Assembly (NCBI RefSeq): GCF_000731675.1
Contig: NZ_JMIT01000003.1
Coordinates: forward strand, 168,058 to 232,057
DNA: 64,000 bases
Reading direction: 5' to 3'
Source of the DNA: Pseudomonas capeferrum
GTDB taxonomy: Bacteria; Pseudomonadota; Gammaproteobacteria; Pseudomonadales; Pseudomonadaceae
In this document: positions 40,528-48,710 of the stretch, in pieces
Layout of the letters: every line of letters begins with the position of its first letter
Position numbering within the stretch: the stretch's first letter is position 1
Made by a program: the position numbers and the translations under genes
The notes under the pieces: generated by a model
Told to the model about the DNA's origin: nothing
Seen by the model: only the letters and a program-made list of their open reading frames with translations
Database searches by the model: none

Positions 40528-42594
40528 ATGTCTGGCTGCACCCCTGTTTTTGCCCTGTCCCTGCGCGGGGCCATCGCCGCCGTCTGCGGTTCGCTGATCG
40601 CGCCCATGGCCCTGGCCAGCGACCTCAGCCACGCCGAGCACGCGCATGCCGCCCCCGAGCTGAGCCCGACGGTGATCACCGCCGTGGCGCCCAGCTCGCC
40701 GCTGACCGTGGTCACCAACCCGAAGGACCCACGCCAGCCGGTACCGGCCAGCGACGGTGCCGATTACCTCAAGACCATCCCCGGTTTCTCGGCAATCCGC
40801 TCCGGCGGCACCAACGGTGACCCCGTGTTGCGCGGCATGTTCGGTTCACGCCTGAACATCCTCACCAATGGCGGCGTGATGCTGGGCGCCTGCCCCAACC
40901 GCATGGATGCACCGACGTCGTACATATCACCCGAAACCTACGACCGCCTGACCGTGATCAAAGGCCCGCAAAGCGTGATCTGGGGCCCTGGCGGCTCGGC
41001 CGGTACCATCCTCTTCGAACGCGAACCGGAAAAATTCGGCACCCTGGGCAGCCGCGTCAACGCCAGCCTGCTGGCCGGCTCCAATGGCCGCTTCGACAAG
41101 GTACTGGACGCCGCCGCCGGCAACAGCCAGGCCTATGCCCGCTTCGTCGGCAACCAGTCGCGCTCGGACGACTACCATGACGGCAACGATGACACCGTGC
41201 CGTCGCGCTGGGACAAATGGAACGGCGATGTCACCCTCGGCTGGACCCCCGACCAGGACACCCTGCTGGAACTCACCGCCGGCAAGGGCGACGGCGAAGC
41301 ACGCTATGCCGGGCGCGGCATGGACGGCTCGCAGTTCAAGCGTGAAAGCCTGGGGCTGCGGTTCGAGAAGTCCAACCTCGGCGACGTGCTCGACAAGGTC
41401 GAGGCGCAGGTCTACTACAACTACGCCGACCACGTGATGGACAACTACAGCCTGCGTACCCCCTCCGGCAGCGGCATGATGGGCATGCCCATGGTCAGCA
41501 ACGTCGACCGCCGCACCATGGGCGCCCGGGTCAAGGCGACCTGGCGCTGGGCCGATGTGCAACTGGTCAGCGGCATCGATGCGCAGACCAACGAGCATCG
41601 CCAGCGCGGCGGCATGGGCGTCGATGCGCACAAGGGCCAGGCCTGGACCAAGGACGCCGACTTCCATAACTACGGTGCCTTCAGCGAGCTGACCTGGTAC
41701 GTCAGCGACGCAGACCGGCTGATCAGCGGCGCCCGCCTGGACCGTGCCTCGGCCCGTGACTTGCGCAAAGGCAGCGCCACTGAAGGCGACACCCGCGCCG
41801 ATACCTTGCCCAGCGGTTTCGTGCGCTACGAGCACGACCTGGCGGCCATTTCCGCTACCACCTACATCGGCCTGGGCCATGCCCAGCGCTTCCCCGACTA
41901 CTGGGAACTGTTCTCGCCCAAGCAAGCGCCGGCCGGTGCTGCCAACGCCTTCGACGGCATCAAGCCAGAGAAGACCACCCAGCTCGACTTCGGCATCCAG
42001 TACCGCGACGAACGCCTGGAGGCCTGGGCCTCGGGGTATGTCGGGCAGATCCGCGACTACATTCTGTTCGACTACCGCACCGGCATGATGGGCATGAGCA
42101 CCTCCCAGGCCCAGAACATCGACGCGCGCATCATGGGCGGCGAATTGGGCGCGGCCTACAAGCTCAGCGAAAACTGGAAAGCCGACGCTACCCTGGCCTA
42201 CGCTTGGGGCAAGAACAGCAGTGATGGCAAAGCGCTACCGCAAATGCCGCCCCTGGAGAGTCGCCTGGGCCTGACCTACAGCCGCGACGTCTGGAGTGTC
42301 GGCGCCCTGTGGCGGCTGGTGGCCGCGCAAAACCGCATCGCCGAGAACCAAGGCAATGTGGTGGGCAAGGACTACGACAAGAGCGCTGGCTTCGGCGTGT
42401 TCTCGCTCAATGGTGCCTACAAGGTGAACAACAACCTCAAGCTCAGCGCAGGGGTCGACAACCTGTTCGACAAAACCTACGCCGAGCACTTGAACCTGGC
42501 CGGGAACGCCGGGTTCGGCTACCCGGCCACAGACCCACAGCCGGTGAACGAGCCAGGCAGGACCTTCTGGACCAAGGTCGACTTCAGCTTCTGA
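40528..42594 (+). CDS. oprC: TonB-dependent copper receptor OprC
   Basis: Outer-membrane copper uptake receptor (NosA/OprC family) of 688 residues. A signal peptide (about 1-31) is followed by a His-rich start (SHAEHAH), the plug domain (about 60-170) and a 22-strand barrel ending in the aromatic WTKVDFSF. The plug carries GACPNRMDAP with Cys122 and Met126, and the barrel has HVM at about 302-304; these match the CxxxM-HxM copper site described for P. aeruginosa OprC. Its neighbours are copper proteins, which supports the assignment. Confidence 0.94.
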   Translation: MSGCTPVFALSLRGAIAAVCGSLIAPMALASDLSHAEHAHAAPELSPTVITAVAPSSPLTVVTNPKDPRQPVPASDGADYLKTIPGFSAIRSGGTNGDPVLRGMFGSRLNILTNGGVMLGACPNRMDAPTSYISPETYDRLTVIKGPQSVIWGPGGSAGTILFEREPEKFGTLGSRVNASLLAGSNGRFDKVLDAAAGNSQAYARFVGNQSRSDDYHDGNDDTVPSRWDKWNGDVTLGWTPDQDTLLELTAGKGDGEARYAGRGMDGSQFKRESLGLRFEKSNLGDVLDKVEAQVYYNYADHVMDNYSLRTPSGSGMMGMPMVSNVDRRTMGARVKATWRWADVQLVSGIDAQTNEHRQRGGMGVDAHKGQAWTKDADFHNYGAFSELTWYVSDADRLISGARLDRASARDLRKGSATEGDTRADTLPSGFVRYEHDLAAISATTYIGLGHAQRFPDYWELFSPKQAPAGAANAFDGIKPEKTTQLDFGIQYRDERLEAWASGYVGQIRDYILFDYRTGMMGMSTSQAQNIDARIMGGELGAAYKLSENWKADATLAYAWGKNSSDGKALPQMPPLESRLGLTYSRDVWSVGALWRLVAAQNRIAENQGNVVGKDYDKSAGFGVFSLNGAYKVNNNLKLSAGVDNLFDKTYAEHLNLAGNAGFGYPATDPQPVNEPGRTFWTKVDFSF

Positions 42595-42604
42595 CAACAA
42601 CAAT

Positions 42605-42626
42605 GGGCGCGGCTGCGGTCGCGCCC
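42605..42626 (+). terminator. Short GC hairpin between oprC and the PepSY gene
   Basis: A seven-base stem gggcgcg / cgcgccc lies ten bases after the oprC stop and 26 bases before the PepSY gene. With no T-run it is more likely an attenuating or stabilising hairpin within the copper operon than a full terminator. Confidence 0.4.
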
Positions 42627-42652
42627 CTCACCTGGTCAAACAGGAGGTTCCC

Positions 42653-44017
42653 ATGCGCGGAACACGCATCTCTTTCTACAACCTGGCCTGGCGTTGGCAT
42701 TTTTACGCGGGGCTGTTCGTCGCCCCGTTCATGATCCTGCTGGCGATCACCGGGATCATCTACCTGTTCAAACCGCAGCTCGACCCGCTGCTGTACCGCG
42801 ACCTGATGGTGGTCGAAGCCGGCCATCATCGACAGCCTGCCGACACCCTGCTGGCCGAGGTGCGCAAGGCTTATCCACAAGGCCATGTCGGCCAGTACCT
42901 GCCGCCGCTGGATGCCGAGCGCAGCGCGCAGTTCGTGGTGCATGACGGCGGGCGCGAATTGAACGTGTTCGTCGACCCCTACAGTGGCAAGCTGCTCGGC
43001 GAGCAGGATGGCAAACAGAACCTGCAGGCGGTTGCCCGTGCCCTGCACGGCGAGCTGATGGTCGGCACGGTCGGTGATCGCCTGGTCGAGCTGGCGGCGG
43101 GCTGGGGCATCGTGCTGGTGGTGTCGGGCCTGTATCTGTGGTGGCCACGCGGGCGCAACAGCGCCGGCGTGCTGTGGCCGCGGTTTTCCGCACGCGGTCG
43201 GCTGTTGTGGCGTGACCTGCATGCGGTGACCGGGTTCTGGGGCTCGGCCCTGTTGCTGCTGATGTTGCTCAGTGGCATGACCTGGACGGGCATGTGGGGC
43301 AAGCAGTACGCCGACTTATGGAACCGTTTTCCCGCCGCGATGTGGAACGACGTGCCCAAGTCCGACCAGCAGGCCCGCGAGCTCAACAGCGCCCACCGCC
43401 AGACCGTGCCCTGGGCGGTGGAGAACACCCCCATGCCGCAGTCCGGCGCCCATGCCGAACATGCCGGGCACCACATGATGTCGAACGCCCCGGCAGCGCC
43501 GCAAGTGAGCTTGCAGCAGGTCGAGGACATCGCCACTTCGCGTCAGGTCGAGCCGGGCTACAGCATTACCCTGCCGACCACGGCCGACGGCGTGTTCACC
43601 GTTGCGGTGTTCGCCGACGACCCGCGCAACGACGCCACCCTGCATGTCGATCAGTACACCGGCAAGGTGCTGGCCGACGTGCGCTGGCAGGACTACAGCC
43701 CGGTCGCCCGGGCTACCGAGCTGGGCGTGATGCTGCATGAAGGCAAGATGTTCGGGGCGTTGAACCAGATCATCATCCTTGTGGTGTGCCTGATGATTCT
43801 GCTGGGGTCGGTCAGTGGCTTGGTGATGTGGTGGAAGCGCCGGCCAACGGGCGGGCTGGGTGTGCCGCCGCTGCGCCATGACCTGCCGCGCTGGAAGACG
43901 GCGGTCGGGGTGATGGTCGTGCTGGGGGTGATGTTCCCGCTGGTGGGGGTGTCGATGGTAGTGATGTGGCTGGTCGACAGCCTGGTGGTGCGCCGCCGGG
44001 TACTGGCCCAGGCTTGA
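42653..44017 (+). CDS. PepSY-associated membrane protein (putative copper/iron reductase-like)
   Basis: A 454-residue inner-membrane protein with four or five helices (about 20-40, 145-165, 198-215, 365-390, 415-440) and PepSY domains in the periplasmic loops. It opens with the family pattern YNLAWRWHFYAGLFVAPFMI. The periplasmic loop near residues 260-280 contains HAEHAGHHMM, a probable metal site. Relatives near TonB receptors are thought to act as metal reductases or to aid metal release; given oprC next door, copper is the likely metal. The ribosome-binding site is aggagg. Confidence 0.85.
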   Translation: MRGTRISFYNLAWRWHFYAGLFVAPFMILLAITGIIYLFKPQLDPLLYRDLMVVEAGHHRQPADTLLAEVRKAYPQGHVGQYLPPLDAERSAQFVVHDGGRELNVFVDPYSGKLLGEQDGKQNLQAVARALHGELMVGTVGDRLVELAAGWGIVLVVSGLYLWWPRGRNSAGVLWPRFSARGRLLWRDLHAVTGFWGSALLLLMLLSGMTWTGMWGKQYADLWNRFPAAMWNDVPKSDQQARELNSAHRQTVPWAVENTPMPQSGAHAEHAGHHMMSNAPAAPQVSLQQVEDIATSRQVEPGYSITLPTTADGVFTVAVFADDPRNDATLHVDQYTGKVLADVRWQDYSPVARATELGVMLHEGKMFGALNQIIILVVCLMILLGSVSGLVMWWKRRPTGGLGVPPLRHDLPRWKTAVGVMVVLGVMFPLVGVSMVVMWLVDSLVVRRRVLAQA

Positions 44018-44024
44018 GGCCTGC

Positions 44025-44043
44025 GGGGCCGCAAAGCGGCCCC
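44025..44043 (+). terminator. Hairpin terminator of the copper operon
   Basis: A perfect hairpin ggggccgc-aaa-gcggcccc lies just after the stop codon of the PepSY gene. The same sequence occurs at other transcript ends in this window. Confidence 0.65.
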
Positions 44044-44140
44044 CTGCAACCCATGAATCGTGTCGATCTGTCGCGCCCCGAATTGGGACGCCCGTGTTAG
44101 CCTACTTGGCTTTCACAAAAAAAGACTGACCCTCAATGGA

Positions 44141-45556
44141 ATGCAGCCAATGACCCGGACCTCTTCCCCTCCCGCTGAAGAGCAGCATCTGCAGCGCAAC
44201 CTGACCAACCGCCACATCCAGCTCATCGCCATCGGCGGCGCGATCGGCACTGGCCTGTTCATGGGCTCGGGCAAGACCATCAGCCTTGCCGGCCCATCGA
44301 TCATCTTCGTCTACATGATCATCGGCTTCATGCTGTTCTTCGTCATGCGCGCCATGGGCGAACTGTTGCTGTCGAACCTCAACTACAAGTCGTTCATCGA
44401 CTTCTCCGCCGACCTGCTGGGCCCCTGGGCCGGCTACTTCACCGGCTGGACCTACTGGTTCTGCTGGGTGGTCACCGGCATCGCCGATGTGGTGGCGATC
44501 GCCGCCTACACGCAATTCTGGTTCCCGGAACTGCCACAGTGGATACCCGCGCTGACCTGCGTGGCGGTGCTGCTGTCGTTGAACCTGGTGACCGTGAAGA
44601 TGTTCGGCGAACTCGAGTTCTGGTTCGCCCTGATCAAGATCGTCGCCATCCTCGGCCTGGTTGCCACCGGCCTGTACATGGTCATCAGCGGCTTCGAGTC
44701 GCCGAGCGGGCGCACCGCGCAGCTGGCCAACCTGTGGAACGACGGCGGCATGTTCCCCAATGGCCTGATGGGCTTCTTCGCCGGCTTCCAGATCGCCGTG
44801 TTCGCCTTCGTCGGTATCGAATTGGTCGGCACCACTGCCGCCGAAGCGAAAAACCCAGAGCGCACCCTGCCCCGGGCGATCAACTCGATCCCGATCCGTA
44901 TCATCGTGTTCTACGTGCTGGCACTGCTCGCGATCATGGCCGTGACCCCGTGGCGCGACGTGGTACCGGGCAAGAGCCCATTCGTCGAACTGTTCGTCCT
45001 GGCCGGCCTGCCGGCAGCGGCCAGCATCATCAATTTCGTGGTGCTGACCTCGGCGGCCTCGTCGGCCAACAGCGGCGTGTTTTCCACCAGCCGCATGCTC
45101 TACGGCCTGGCCCAGGAAGGTGACGCGCCGAAGGCACTGGAGAAACTGTCGCGCCGCGCGGTACCGGCCAACGGCCTGTACTTCTCCTGTACCTGCCTGT
45201 TGCTGGGCGCGGTGCTGATCTACCTGATTCCTGACGTGGTCGAGGCGTTTACCCTGATCACTACGGTTTCGGCGGTGCTGTTCATGTTCGTCTGGACGCT
45301 GATCCTGCTGTCGTACTTGAAGTACCGCAAAACCCGCGCAGCGCTGCACCAGGCTTCGAAGTACAAGATGCCCGGCGGGCGCTTCATGTGCTACGTGTGC
45401 CTGGTGTTCTTCGCCTTTATTCTGGTGCTGCTGAGCCTTGAAGCAGACACCCGCTCCGCGCTTGTCGTCACGCCGATCTGGTTTGTGCTGTTGGCGGTCA
45501 CCTATCAATCTGTGCGCAGTCAACGCCGTCCGCGGACGTCAGTTCGCAATACCTGA
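44141..45556 (+). CDS. cycA: Amino-acid permease, D-serine/D-alanine/glycine transporter type (APC family)
   Basis: A 471-residue, twelve-helix inner-membrane transporter of the APC superfamily. The N-terminal pattern LTNRHIQLIAIGGAIGTGLF and GIELVGTTAAEAKNPE are hallmarks, and overall similarity is to CycA. The cargo (glycine, D-alanine, D-serine) is inferred from that resemblance. The ATG at 44141 is chosen; one nine bases downstream is also possible. It shares a bidirectional terminator with the convergent protease gene. Confidence 0.88.
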   Translation: MQPMTRTSSPPAEEQHLQRNLTNRHIQLIAIGGAIGTGLFMGSGKTISLAGPSIIFVYMIIGFMLFFVMRAMGELLLSNLNYKSFIDFSADLLGPWAGYFTGWTYWFCWVVTGIADVVAIAAYTQFWFPELPQWIPALTCVAVLLSLNLVTVKMFGELEFWFALIKIVAILGLVATGLYMVISGFESPSGRTAQLANLWNDGGMFPNGLMGFFAGFQIAVFAFVGIELVGTTAAEAKNPERTLPRAINSIPIRIIVFYVLALLAIMAVTPWRDVVPGKSPFVELFVLAGLPAAASIINFVVLTSAASSANSGVFSTSRMLYGLAQEGDAPKALEKLSRRAVPANGLYFSCTCLLLGAVLIYLIPDVVEAFTLITTVSAVLFMFVWTLILLSYLKYRKTRAALHQASKYKMPGGRFMCYVCLVFFAFILVLLSLEADTRSALVVTPIWFVLLAVTYQSVRSQRRPRTSVRNT

Positions 45557-45558
45557 TG

Positions 45559-45590
45559 AAGCACAGGGGCTGCTCTCGGCCCCTGTGCTT
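45559..45590. terminator. Bidirectional terminator between cycA and the protease gene
   Basis: A 12-base perfect stem aagcacaggggc / gcccctgtgctt with an eight-base loop starts two bases after the cycA stop and ends eight bases from the stop of the convergent protease gene. It can serve both transcripts. Confidence 0.75.
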
Positions 45591-45598
45591 GCTCATGC

Positions 45599-47050
45599 TT
45601 AGCGACGCACGGCCATGGTGACCAGAATAGGGACTGACCAGGTGGAATTGTCGACGTCCAGAGCCTTCAGCTCTACCGTGCCGTTGTACCAACCCGCTGG
45701 AAGCTGAAGGTTGTCCTCGACTTCGTAGGAGAGAATCAGCGTCATGGCCCCCCCACTGTCAGGGTGGCACAGCTGATAGCTGTTCATCGTCGTGGTCTGT
45801 GGACACCCCGACATGTGTCGTAGTGCGCGGAAGTTGACGGGATGCTGCCGCCCGTCGGCGCCCTGCAACTTGACGGTTAATGTTGTGACACCTTGCCCAC
45901 CGTAAACCAGGGAGATCGGGCCAACTTCCGTAGAAAGCGCCACTACGCCCACGCGACGCCTCGCATTACCGGCCGGGAGGGTAACCTGCGCAGCTCCCTG
46001 TGTGGACACGTAGATAAGTCGCTCACCGGCCAATGCTGGGCTATAGCTGCTGAGCCGACCAGCCTGCTCGCGCCAGAGCCTAGCCATGTCGGCCGTTTTC
46101 GCGTCACCAATAACGCGGCCGTCGACGCTAATGTCGGGCGTCGAATAATAAGGCCGGCTGTTGCCACAGAGGTTGGTGGTAAAGCCACCTCCCGCATCGA
46201 AGCCGTGTCTGTAGTTGTCCCCAGCGGCGGGGTAACAGTGGGCACCGCCAACGTTGTGGCCCATTTCGTGTTTGAACGGCGAAGTCCCATGGATGGAATT
46301 GACACTTGAATACCCAGGTCTGTAGGCCCAGCCGCCGGCGTCCCCGCCTACCGAGAAGCCGACGTTGATGTCATGCCGGTAACTGGAGCGCAGCGCCGTC
46401 AGTCGCTGCTGCCACGTCGACAGCCCTGCGGTAGTCACCGGAATATCTTCTTGAGTGACGAGAACCCCCGCTAGGCGCAACTCGATGTTTCTGACTGCGG
46501 AATTGCGCAAGCTCAAATTGACCCACTCCATCTGGCCAAGCGCAAAAGCATATGGGTCGACTTCTCTTGCGGCCAATGCCTGGGTGGTGAAACCGACCAA
46601 CGCGTCCACGTAAGTGACAGCACCGGGCGCCGGTAGCGCGGAGGGTCTTGTTTCTTGCGGCTTGTCCTCGACAGTGTCTAGCTGCAGTGGATCGAACTCG
46701 ACATCAGGCGTGAAAGTTCGCTTGCCTGAGGCATCCACCTGCAGCAGCCCACGATTGCCTTCGCGGTCAACGAAGACGGTCACGGCGCCATCGGGTGCGC
46801 GGATCACCACCATGGCGCCGCTTACCCCCTGCTTGCCGAGAAGATTGCCGCTTTGCACGCTGTAACCGCTTGCCTGCTGCTGCAATGCGCCTGGCTCGAA
46901 CCGGCTGTCTCCGATCTGATCAGCGTAGACATCAGCGGAAACCGGCACTGGCGCCTCGACGCTTGAAACCTGTGCGCAACCGGTAGTGGCGAGGACACAC
47001 GACAGCGCGCAAGTCCCTGCAATAACCTTGTAGAGGGGGGTCAGTGGCAT
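45599..47050 (-). CDS. Secreted metzincin-like zinc metalloprotease (reprolysin-like)
   Basis: A 483-residue exported protein, not seen in my recollection of this locus in other P. putida. The signal sequence (about 1-24) ends in ATTGC, which could be a loose lipobox. The zinc motif HEMGHNVGGAH (His261, 265, 271) is a full HExxHxxGxxH. No methionine-turn follows; instead RPYYSTPDISVDGRVIG resembles the YSNPDV-type segment of bacterial reprolysin-like proteins. A C-terminal beta-rich domain (about 350-483) follows, with a probable disulfide (CPQ...LCHPD). The ribosome-binding site aaggag is strong. GC is low (33 of 60 in 46141-46200), suggesting acquisition. Target unknown. Confidence 0.85.
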   Translation of the reverse strand: MPLTPLYKVIAGTCALSCVLATTGCAQVSSVEAPVPVSADVYADQIGDSRFEPGALQQQASGYSVQSGNLLGKQGVSGAMVVIRAPDGAVTVFVDREGNRGLLQVDASGKRTFTPDVEFDPLQLDTVEDKPQETRPSALPAPGAVTYVDALVGFTTQALAAREVDPYAFALGQMEWVNLSLRNSAVRNIELRLAGVLVTQEDIPVTTAGLSTWQQRLTALRSSYRHDINVGFSVGGDAGGWAYRPGYSSVNSIHGTSPFKHEMGHNVGGAHCYPAAGDNYRHGFDAGGGFTTNLCGNSRPYYSTPDISVDGRVIGDAKTADMARLWREQAGRLSSYSPALAGERLIYVSTQGAAQVTLPAGNARRRVGVVALSTEVGPISLVYGGQGVTTLTVKLQGADGRQHPVNFRALRHMSGCPQTTTMNSYQLCHPDSGGAMTLILSYEVEDNLQLPAGWYNGTVELKALDVDNSTWSVPILVTMAVRR

Positions 47051-47082
47051 AACTCAGAGCTCCTTCGTTGAGCACAGAATAA

Positions 47083-47097
47083 ACACTGCCTCAGTGT
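47083..47097. promoter_or_regulatory. Palindrome upstream of the protease gene
   Basis: A perfect inverted repeat ACACTG-CCT-CAGTGT lies 33-47 bases upstream of the protease ATG. Its size and position suit a repressor operator near the transcription start. No regulator is named by the sequence. Confidence 0.4.
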
Positions 47098-47248
47098 GTA
47101 AGGCGTGCGCAAAATCGGCTACTGACAGAATTATCAGGTCCTCGGCAACAACGCCCCAACTTGAAGCATGCTCTGCACCGCCTTCCCATCGCAGTGCACA
47201 GCCACCCCGATCTACCACTGTAAACCCCGTTCCAGAGCCATCCGATGG

Positions 47249-47266
47249 TTCGGCACACCCCTTGCA
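47249..47266 (+). promoter_or_regulatory. urtA: Sigma-54 (-24/-12) promoter of urtABCDE
   Basis: The sequence ttcggcacaccccttgca has GG at 47252-47253 and GC at 47264-47265, exactly ten bases apart, with GGCAC and TTGCA around them as in the RpoN consensus. It ends 50 bases before the urtA ATG. This fits nitrogen-limited, NtrC-dependent expression of urea transport. A possible enhancer-like pair TGCACC (47174-47179) and GTGCA (47194-47198) lies upstream but has the wrong spacing for a standard NtrC site. Confidence 0.75.
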
Positions 47267-47315
47267 ACGCCCCTCCCGCTTGGCCAACACCAAAAAAAAC
47301 CAGCGGAGAGAGCAC

Positions 47316-48581
47316 ATGAAGCGTCGCAGTCTGATCAAGGCCTTTACCCTCAGCGCATCGATTGCTGCGATGGGCCTTAGCTGGAGCATCCAGGCCGCCG
47401 AGACCATCAAGGTCGGCATCCTGCATTCGCTGTCGGGGACCATGGCCATTTCCGAGACCTCGCTCAAGGACATGGCGCTGATGACCATCGACGAGATCAA
47501 CGCCAAGGGTGGCGTGAATGGCAAGATGCTCGAACCGGTGGTGGTCGACCCGGCATCCAACTGGCCGCTGTTCGCCGAGAAAAGCCGCCAGCTGCTGACC
47601 CAGGACAAGGTTGCCGTGGTGTTCGGTTGTTGGACATCGGTGTCGCGCAAGTCGGTGCTGCCGGTGTTCGAAGAGCTCAACGGCCTGCTGTTCTACCCCG
47701 TGCAATACGAAGGCGAAGAGATGTCGCCGAATGTCTTCTACACCGGCGCCGCGCCCAACCAGCAGGCCATCCCGGCCGTGGAATACGTGATGAGCGAAGA
47801 AGGCGGCAGCGCCAAGCGCTTCTTCCTGCTGGGCACCGACTACGTCTACCCGCGCACCACCAACAAGATCCTGCGTGCCTTCCTGCACAGCAAAGGCGTG
47901 GCCGACAAGGACATCGAAGAGGTCTACACCCCGTTCGGCCATGCCGATTACCAGACCATCGTCGCCAACATCAAGAAGTTCTCTGCCGGCGGTAAAACTG
48001 CTGTCATCTCTACCGTCAACGGCGACTCCAACGTGCCGTTCTACAAAGAGCTGGCCAACCAGGGCCTGAAGGCCACCGACGTGCCAGTGGTAGCCTTCTC
48101 GGTGGGTGAAGAAGAACTGCGTGGCATCGACACCAAGCCGTTGGTGGGCCACCTGGCGGCGTGGAACTACTTCGAATCGGTGGATAACCCGGTGAACCAG
48201 AAGTTCGTCGCCGACTGGAAGGCCTACGCCAAGGCCAAGAACCTGCCCGGCGCCGACAAGGCGGTGACCAACGACCCGATGGAAGCCACCTATGTGGGCA
48301 TCCACATGTGGGCGCAGGCGGCGGAAAAAGCCAAGTCCACCGAGGTCGACAAAGTGCGCGAAGCCTTGGCTGGGCAGAGCTTCAAGGCACCGTCCGGCTT
48401 CACCCTGACCATGGACAAGACCAACCACCACCTGCACAAGCCGGTGATGATCGGCGAGATCCAGGATGACGGGCAGTTCAGCGTGGTCTGGGAGACCGAG
48501 CAGCCACTGCGGGCACAGCCTTGGAGCCCGTTCATTCCGGGTAACGACAAGCGCCCTGATTACGCAGTGAAAGGTAACTGA
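47316..48581 (+). CDS. urtA: Urea ABC transporter substrate-binding protein
   Basis: Periplasmic binding protein for urea. The 421-residue product has an export signal with two arginines (MKRRSLIKAF), possibly a Tat signal, and the branched-chain-type periplasmic-binding fold. VGILHSLSGTMAISETSLKD and VFGCWTSVSRKSVLPVFEE are characteristic of UrtA/FmdD. The start at 47316 follows cggagag. It is the first gene of the urt operon, driven by the sigma-54 promoter, and is separated from urtB by an inverted REP pair. Confidence 0.96.
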   Translation: MKRRSLIKAFTLSASIAAMGLSWSIQAAETIKVGILHSLSGTMAISETSLKDMALMTIDEINAKGGVNGKMLEPVVVDPASNWPLFAEKSRQLLTQDKVAVVFGCWTSVSRKSVLPVFEELNGLLFYPVQYEGEEMSPNVFYTGAAPNQQAIPAVEYVMSEEGGSAKRFFLLGTDYVYPRTTNKILRAFLHSKGVADKDIEEVYTPFGHADYQTIVANIKKFSAGGKTAVISTVNGDSNVPFYKELANQGLKATDVPVVAFSVGEEELRGIDTKPLVGHLAAWNYFESVDNPVNQKFVADWKAYAKAKNLPGADKAVTNDPMEATYVGIHMWAQAAEKAKSTEVDKVREALAGQSFKAPSGFTLTMDKTNHHLHKPVMIGEIQDDGQFSVVWETEQPLRAQPWSPFIPGNDKRPDYAVKGN

Positions 48582-48606
48582 GTGCACTGGGGCTGCTGTG
48601 CAGCCC

Positions 48607-48680
48607 ATTCGCGGGACAAGCCCGCTCCCACAGGTCTTGAGAACAGCCTCGAGCCTGTGGGAGCGGGCTTGCCCCGCGAA
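48607..48680. repeat. Inverted pair of REP elements between urtA and urtB
   Basis: Two copies face each other: ttcgcgggacaagcccgctc...cacagg (48608-48634) and cctgtgggagcgggcttgcc...cgcgaa (48654-48680). The pair would fold into a long hairpin in the mRNA just after urtA. REP pairs inside operons often protect the upstream message, so urtA may be made in excess of the membrane components, which suits a binding protein. Confidence 0.8.
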
Positions 48681-48710
48681 GCATCCACACTGATTTCCAG
48701 GATTGCCCGC

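Noticed and set aside
47174..47198. Possible NtrC enhancer (TGCACC ... GTGCA) upstream of urtA
   Set aside because: The half-sites are 25 bases end to end, whereas standard NtrC sites span 17, so it does not fit the consensus even though a sigma-54 promoter follows.
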